Assembly: GCA_017651065.1 (NCBI GenBank)
Contig: JAGCDP010000055.1
Coordinates: 1 to 64,000, forward strand
Reading direction: 5' to 3'
Length of the DNA: 64,000 nucleotides
Source of the DNA: Treponema sp.
Lineage (GTDB): Bacteria; Spirochaetota; Spirochaetia; Treponematales; Treponemataceae
Positions within the stretch are counted from its first letter, which is position 1; every line of letters begins with the position of its first letter. The translations under genes and the position numbers were made by a program. Positions 61,105 through 64,000 of this stretch are shown here, piece by piece. The notes below the pieces were generated by a model. It saw only the letters and a list, made by a program, of their open reading frames with translations. It ran no database searches and was not told the DNA's origin.

Positions 61105-61962
61105 CTAACCATCCAATTCTGCTTTTCGGTCGCTTCCTTCCTGCAAAAGCTTCTGCAGCCCTTCCCTATCATCCTTCTGCATTGCATCTTTATATTTTTT
61201 GAGCTCGCCAATCAGGCTGTCAATTTCGTTCATCAAATTATCTTTGTTTTCCAAAAAGAGCTCTGACCACATCTGTGAATTAAGCCAGGCAACGCGGGTC
61301 AAATCCTTGTAGCTGCCGGCAGAAAATCCGTGGTGCTCCTTTGCTGTAGGACTTTTTACATAAGCGTTAGAAACAACATGTGCCAGCTGCGAAGTAAATG
61401 CAATCATCTGGTCGTGCTTGTCGGCATGCGAAAGCATAAAGCTTCCAAACTCTGCAGGAGCCATGGCCGCCTTAACACGGTCAATGAGCTTCATATCATC
61501 AAAGCTAGGAGGAACAATAACAAGCGGTGCTCCCTTAAAAAGCGATGCCCTTGAATGCTTCATTCCTGAATATTTATTACCAGCCATAGGATGAGTTCCA
61601 ACAAAAACAAATCCGCTCTTCTTGGCAATCTTAAAACAGGCATCACAAACAGGACGCTTAATACCTCCAGTGTCCATAACAAGTCCACCTTTACGGAACT
61701 TGTCTGCATTTGCCTTTACGTAATCAATTGTTCCCTGCGGGTAAATACAAATCAAAACTAAATCACAATCGGCAAGGCGGTCTGGGGTAAGCTCGTCCTT
61801 TACAAAGCCTGCAATCTTTCCCATAAGAAGAACAGAAGAATCTGCGTCGTAAGCATAAACCTTGCAGCCGGCCTCATGAAAAGCCTTAGCAAAAGATGAA
61901 CCAATCAAACCAAGCCCAACGACACCAACAGTCTTAAATTTTTCAGCCTTATCTGCACTCAC
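61105..61962 (-). CDS. tyrA: Prephenate/arogenate dehydrogenase
   Basis: 285 residues starting with GTG directly after the DAHP synthase stop (AGGTGA serves as ribosome site). The Rossmann motif GVVGLGLIGSSFAKA is at about 13-27; TDTGGIK-like MDTGGIKRPV and THPMAGNKYSGMKHS are the active-site segments. It oxidises prephenate toward tyrosine. There is no ACT domain, so feedback control may rest on DAHP synthase and on the attenuator. Confidence 0.92.
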   Translation of the reverse strand: MSADKAEKFKTVGVVGLGLIGSSFAKAFHEAGCKVYAYDADSSVLLMGKIAGFVKDELTPDRLADCDLVLICIYPQGTIDYVKANADKFRKGGLVMDTGGIKRPVCDACFKIAKKSGFVFVGTHPMAGNKYSGMKHSRASLFKGAPLVIVPPSFDDMKLIDRVKAAMAPAEFGSFMLSHADKHDQMIAFTSQLAHVVSNAYVKSPTAKEHHGFSAGSYKDLTRVAWLNSQMWSELFLENKDNLMNEIDSLIGELKKYKDAMQKDDREGLQKLLQEGSDRKAELDG

Positions 61963-62961
61963 TTAAATCACCTCGCGAATCTTCATTACACGTTTTGCAA
62001 CATCATCAAACTGAGCAGGAGTAAGCGACTGAGCACCATCACACAAGGCCATAGGAGGATTGTTGTGAACTTCAATCATAATTCCGTCGGCACCACAAGC
62101 CGCGGCAGCCATAGCCATAGGCTTAACCATACGAGCAATACCTGTAGCATGAGAAGGGTCAACAATAATTGGAAGGTGTGTAAGCTCATGGAGCATTGGC
62201 ACAGCAGACAAATCCAACGTATTGCGTGTATAAGTCTCATAAGTACGGATTCCGCGCTCGCACAAAATAACGTTTTCGTTTCCACCTGCCATGATGTATT
62301 CGGCACTCATCAAAAATTCTTTCATTGTGTTAGCAAGACCGCGCTTAAGAAGAATTGGCTTATTAATTTTTCCCAGTTCCTTGAGCAGTTCAAAGTTCTG
62401 CATATTGCGTGCGCCAACCTGAATCAAATCTACATTTTCAAAAAGAGGAATGTGTGCAGGGCTCATGATTTCTGTAACGATTGGCATACCTGTAGCCTTC
62501 TTAGCCTCAAGCAGCAATTCCAATCCTTCTGCCTTAAGTCCCTGGAAGTCGTAAGGCGAAGTACGTGGCTTAAATGCACCACCTCGGAGCAGCTTGGCAC
62601 CACTTGCCTTTACTGCCTGTGCAACTTCAATAATCTGGTCGCGGCTTTCTACAGAACAAGGGCCTGCAATAAAAGCAAAGTTTCCACCGCCGATTTTTAC
62701 GCCGCTAACATCAACAATAGTATCTTCCGGATGGAACTTTCTGTTTGCCTTTTTGAACGGCTCTGTAATGCGAGTTACCGATTCAATAATATCAAGACCC
62801 TTAAGCAGATCAATATCAATCTTTGTAGTATCACCTATCAAACCAAGAATAGTTTTATAGTCACCTTCCGAAAGATGAACCTTAAGTCCCTGTGACTTGA
62901 ACCATTCAATAAGATTGTCAATCTGCTCGTGAGTTACACCCGATTTAAGTACTGCTATCAT
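61963..62961 (-). CDS. aroF: DAHP synthase (AroG type I-beta, with N-terminal ferredoxin-like domain)
   Basis: 332 residues. An N-terminal regulatory domain (1-65) precedes the TIM barrel with FAIAGPCSVES, LRGGAFKPRTSPYDFQG and LTHLPIIVDPSHATG. It condenses PEP and erythrose 4-phosphate, the entry step of aromatic synthesis. It is the first structural gene of the aro operon; GGAGG lies six bases before its ATG, right after the attenuator terminator. Confidence 0.95.
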   Translation of the reverse strand: MIAVLKSGVTHEQIDNLIEWFKSQGLKVHLSEGDYKTILGLIGDTTKIDIDLLKGLDIIESVTRITEPFKKANRKFHPEDTIVDVSGVKIGGGNFAFIAGPCSVESRDQIIEVAQAVKASGAKLLRGGAFKPRTSPYDFQGLKAEGLELLLEAKKATGMPIVTEIMSPAHIPLFENVDLIQVGARNMQNFELLKELGKINKPILLKRGLANTMKEFLMSAEYIMAGGNENVILCERGIRTYETYTRNTLDLSAVPMLHELTHLPIIVDPSHATGIARMVKPMAMAAAACGADGIMIEVHNNPPMALCDGAQSLTPAQFDDVAKRVMKIREVI

Positions 62962-62973
62962 GTTGTTTCCTCC

Positions 62974-63007
62974 AAAAAAAAACCGCGCGGAAGTAATCCG
63001 TGCGGTT
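62974..63007 (-). terminator. Attenuator terminator upstream of DAHP synthase
   Basis: AACCGCACGG (63007-62998) pairs with CCGCGCGGTT (62990-62981) around loop ATTACTT, with one A-C mismatch, followed by seven more T. It lies between the leader peptide and the first structural gene, so it controls read-through. Confidence 0.9.
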
Positions 63008-63049
63008 GTTCTATCTAATGTTTAGTAACATTTATTGCACAAATTACTT
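62991..63049 (-). promoter_or_regulatory. Antiterminator pairing of the aro attenuator
   Basis: AAGTAATTTGTGC (63049-63037), which overlaps the leader stop codon, can pair over 13 bases with GCACGGATTACTT (63003-62991), using two G-U pairs. The second strand is part of the terminator's first arm and loop, so the two structures exclude each other. Confidence 0.8.
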
Positions 63050-63115
63050 ACTGCCCTTGCCTGTAGCATAATAAGAGTAATAATAATATGCGCTGTAATA
63101 AAAGTTACCTTTCAA
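63044..63115 (-). CDS. Tyr-rich attenuator leader peptide (23 aa)
   Basis: A TTG start with GGAG seven bases upstream opens 23 codons ending at TAA (63046-63044). It contains eight Tyr codons (in FYYSA, YYYY and SYYA clusters) and one Phe codon. Ribosomes starved for Tyr-tRNA would stall over these codons and leave the antiterminator free. This is the classic arrangement of amino-acid biosynthetic leader peptides. Confidence 0.85.
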   Translation of the reverse strand: MKGNFYYSAYYYYSYYATGKGSK

Positions 63116-63138
63116 TTTTGTCTCCAAAAGTTAAAAAC

Positions 63139-63167
63139 AATTTAATGACTTGGCCCCTTTTTGTCAA
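63139..63167 (-). promoter_or_regulatory. Promoter of the aro operon
   Basis: Perfect TTGACA (63167-63162), 17-base spacer, TAAATT (63144-63139). Transcription should begin near 63132, about ten bases before the leader ribosome site. Confidence 0.8.
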
Positions 63168-63189
63168 GGGCAGTCTTTACACTAAAGCT

Positions 63190-63732
63190 TCATTCCCCGA
63201 CTATCTGCATAATCTCGCGTTCAAGCAGCGTCGGCTTCCACATTTCTTTTTCCACAAAACCAAGATACCAGCTGCCGTTTGCGTCCTGTTCCATCACAGG
63301 CATAAAAAGTGCATCGGGGTTAGTTGCTGCAAACCAAAGGCGCAAAAAACAAAAACGCCCGTCACCACCAGTATATTCACTCTTACGGCAAAGCGGACTT
63401 GTAATGGAAAAATCACGCAAATGAGTTCCCGCATCTCCAGCTGTTTCGTTCAGTTCCACAACCTGGCAGTAAAGTTTATAAGCCTTAAGAAGCGCCTCTT
63501 CATCGTCTTCAATATCAGAGGTCATAGGACTAACATATTCCAAAAACTGTCGGCGCAGAACAGAGGCCCGTTCCGACTCACGTTCATTTATCTGGTCCTG
63601 CAGAGACTTAAGCGGAGATTCAACCTTCAGCCCTTCAACAGCCTGAGGGTCAGCAGCAAAACGTGCGAACTTTTTAGAAAAATCATCCAAAGCCTGACTT
63701 ACAGCTCCTGGTTTTGCATTTGAATCCGACAT
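63190..63732 (-). CDS. Hypothetical protein downstream of the HD-GYP gene
   Basis: 180 residues from the ATG at 63732 (GGAGG seven bases upstream). Helical N-terminal half, then a beta-rich segment (RFCFLRLWFAATNPDALFMPV). It resembles no family I can name. It overlaps the preceding HD-GYP gene by 34 bases and thus may work with it in cyclic-di-GMP signalling. It ends 23 bases before the aro promoter. Confidence 0.7.
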   Translation of the reverse strand: MSDSNAKPGAVSQALDDFSKKFARFAADPQAVEGLKVESPLKSLQDQINERESERASVLRRQFLEYVSPMTSDIEDDEEALLKAYKLYCQVVELNETAGDAGTHLRDFSITSPLCRKSEYTGGDGRFCFLRLWFAATNPDALFMPVMEQDANGSWYLGFVEKEMWKPTLLEREIMQIVGE

Positions 63733-64000
63733 ATACAATCCTCCACTTCCTTTCTTGGAATAGAACAGAAAATATCCACAATTTCTTTATCAAGCTGACT
63801 TCCGGCAACATCCTTTATAATAGCAATTGCTTCGTCGTAGCTCTTGCCAGGTTTATAAGAACGCGCCATTGTAATAGCAGAATAAGTGTCTGCCACACTG
63901 ATGATTCGAGCTGCCATAGGAATCTCTTTTACAGGAATCTTCAGATATCCCTTTCCGTCCACGCGCTCATGATGATACAAAATCCAGTTACGAATGTAAT
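63699..64000 (-). CDS. HD-GYP domain protein, C-terminal part (runs off the window)
   Basis: The last 100 codons of a gene that begins beyond base 64000. YHHERVDGKGYL is the HHExxDGxGY motif of HD-GYP phosphodiesterases and ARIISVADTYSAIT follows. It likely hydrolyses cyclic di-GMP. The frame stays open to the window edge (YIRNWIL precedes the motif), confirming truncation by the window and not by mutation. Confidence 0.85.
   Translation of the reverse strand, partial: YIRNWILYHHERVDGKGYLKIPVKEIPMAARIISVADTYSAITMARSYKPGKSYDEAIAIIKDVAGSQLDKEIVDIFCSIPRKEVEDCICRIQMQNQEL

Noticed and set aside
62974-63115. T-box riboswitch for tyrosine
   Set aside because: No T-box consensus bulge or specifier stem; the Tyr-rich leader peptide explains the region better.

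Overview
The window looks like a piece of a Treponema-like spirochaete chromosome, moderately AT-rich. The evidence is the mixture of genes: a FlgM-type anti-sigma factor, a short archaeal-style PheT, an HDOD protein with an ATPase-like N-terminus, many Sec-signal and lipobox proteins, a PD-(D/E)XK 'putative transposase' of the type first named from T. denticola, an AroE-AroK fusion and a PyrK-PyrD fusion. No rRNA operon, prophage or complete insertion sequence is visible. There is one tRNA gene, tRNA-Ala(GGC).

Layout. 1-8.2 kb: 5' part of ppdK, a 41-residue Cys-rich membrane peptide, a GH26-like glycosidase with a CE2-like esterase, argA, a GH18-like secreted protein, a UPF0371 protein and an ECF S component. 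8.2-16.7 kb: trkA-trkH, an esterase, rsmI-flgM, an iron-ADH homologue without metal ligands, a TrmH-family gene broken by an in-frame TGA, an ATPase-like/HDOD protein and tRNA-Ala. 16.8-23.4 kb: a diguanylate cyclase, a PP2C phosphatase, and a metal-efflux P-type ATPase with a separate HMA chaperone, divergent from an ArsR-AraC fusion regulator. 23.5-42 kb: pheT, RNA-modifying proteins, two DUF4097 proteins, an outer-membrane protein and large lipoprotein pair, tex, a dicarboxylate symporter, MgtC, an orphan D12 adenine methyltransferase and the Rpn-like nuclease. 42-46.5 kb: pyrF-pyrKD-azlC-azlD-CYTH. 46.5-50.4 kb: an accessory-looking stretch with a secreted zinc-peptidase pair, a very regular alternating inverted-repeat array (48816-49166) and a lipoprotein. 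50.4-57 kb: a Cys-rich FMN oxidoreductase, pfkA, ftsK, aroE-aroK and chorismate mutase. 57-63.2 kb: aroC, aroA, aroB, tyrA and DAHP synthase read as one leftward operon. The window ends in an HD-GYP gene.

Regulation. The aro operon starts with a complete attenuator: a TTGACA promoter, a 23-codon leader with eight Tyr codons, an antiterminator and an intrinsic terminator. About a dozen other genes have a TATAAT-like -10 box ending 6-10 nt before the start codon and no Shine-Dalgarno sequence, so leaderless mRNAs may be common. Metal efflux has a perfect palindrome overlapping the regulator's -35 box.

Repeats. Two dispersed palindrome families are present. One (core TTCGACAAGCTCAGG) has seven copies, every one inside a coding sequence and read through without a stop. 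The other (ends GTCATTG...CAATC) sits between genes or at gene ends. The third repeat structure is the 63-bp-period ACACGCGA/TCGCGTGT array, which I cannot assign to any known class and consider the best candidate for an undescribed system.
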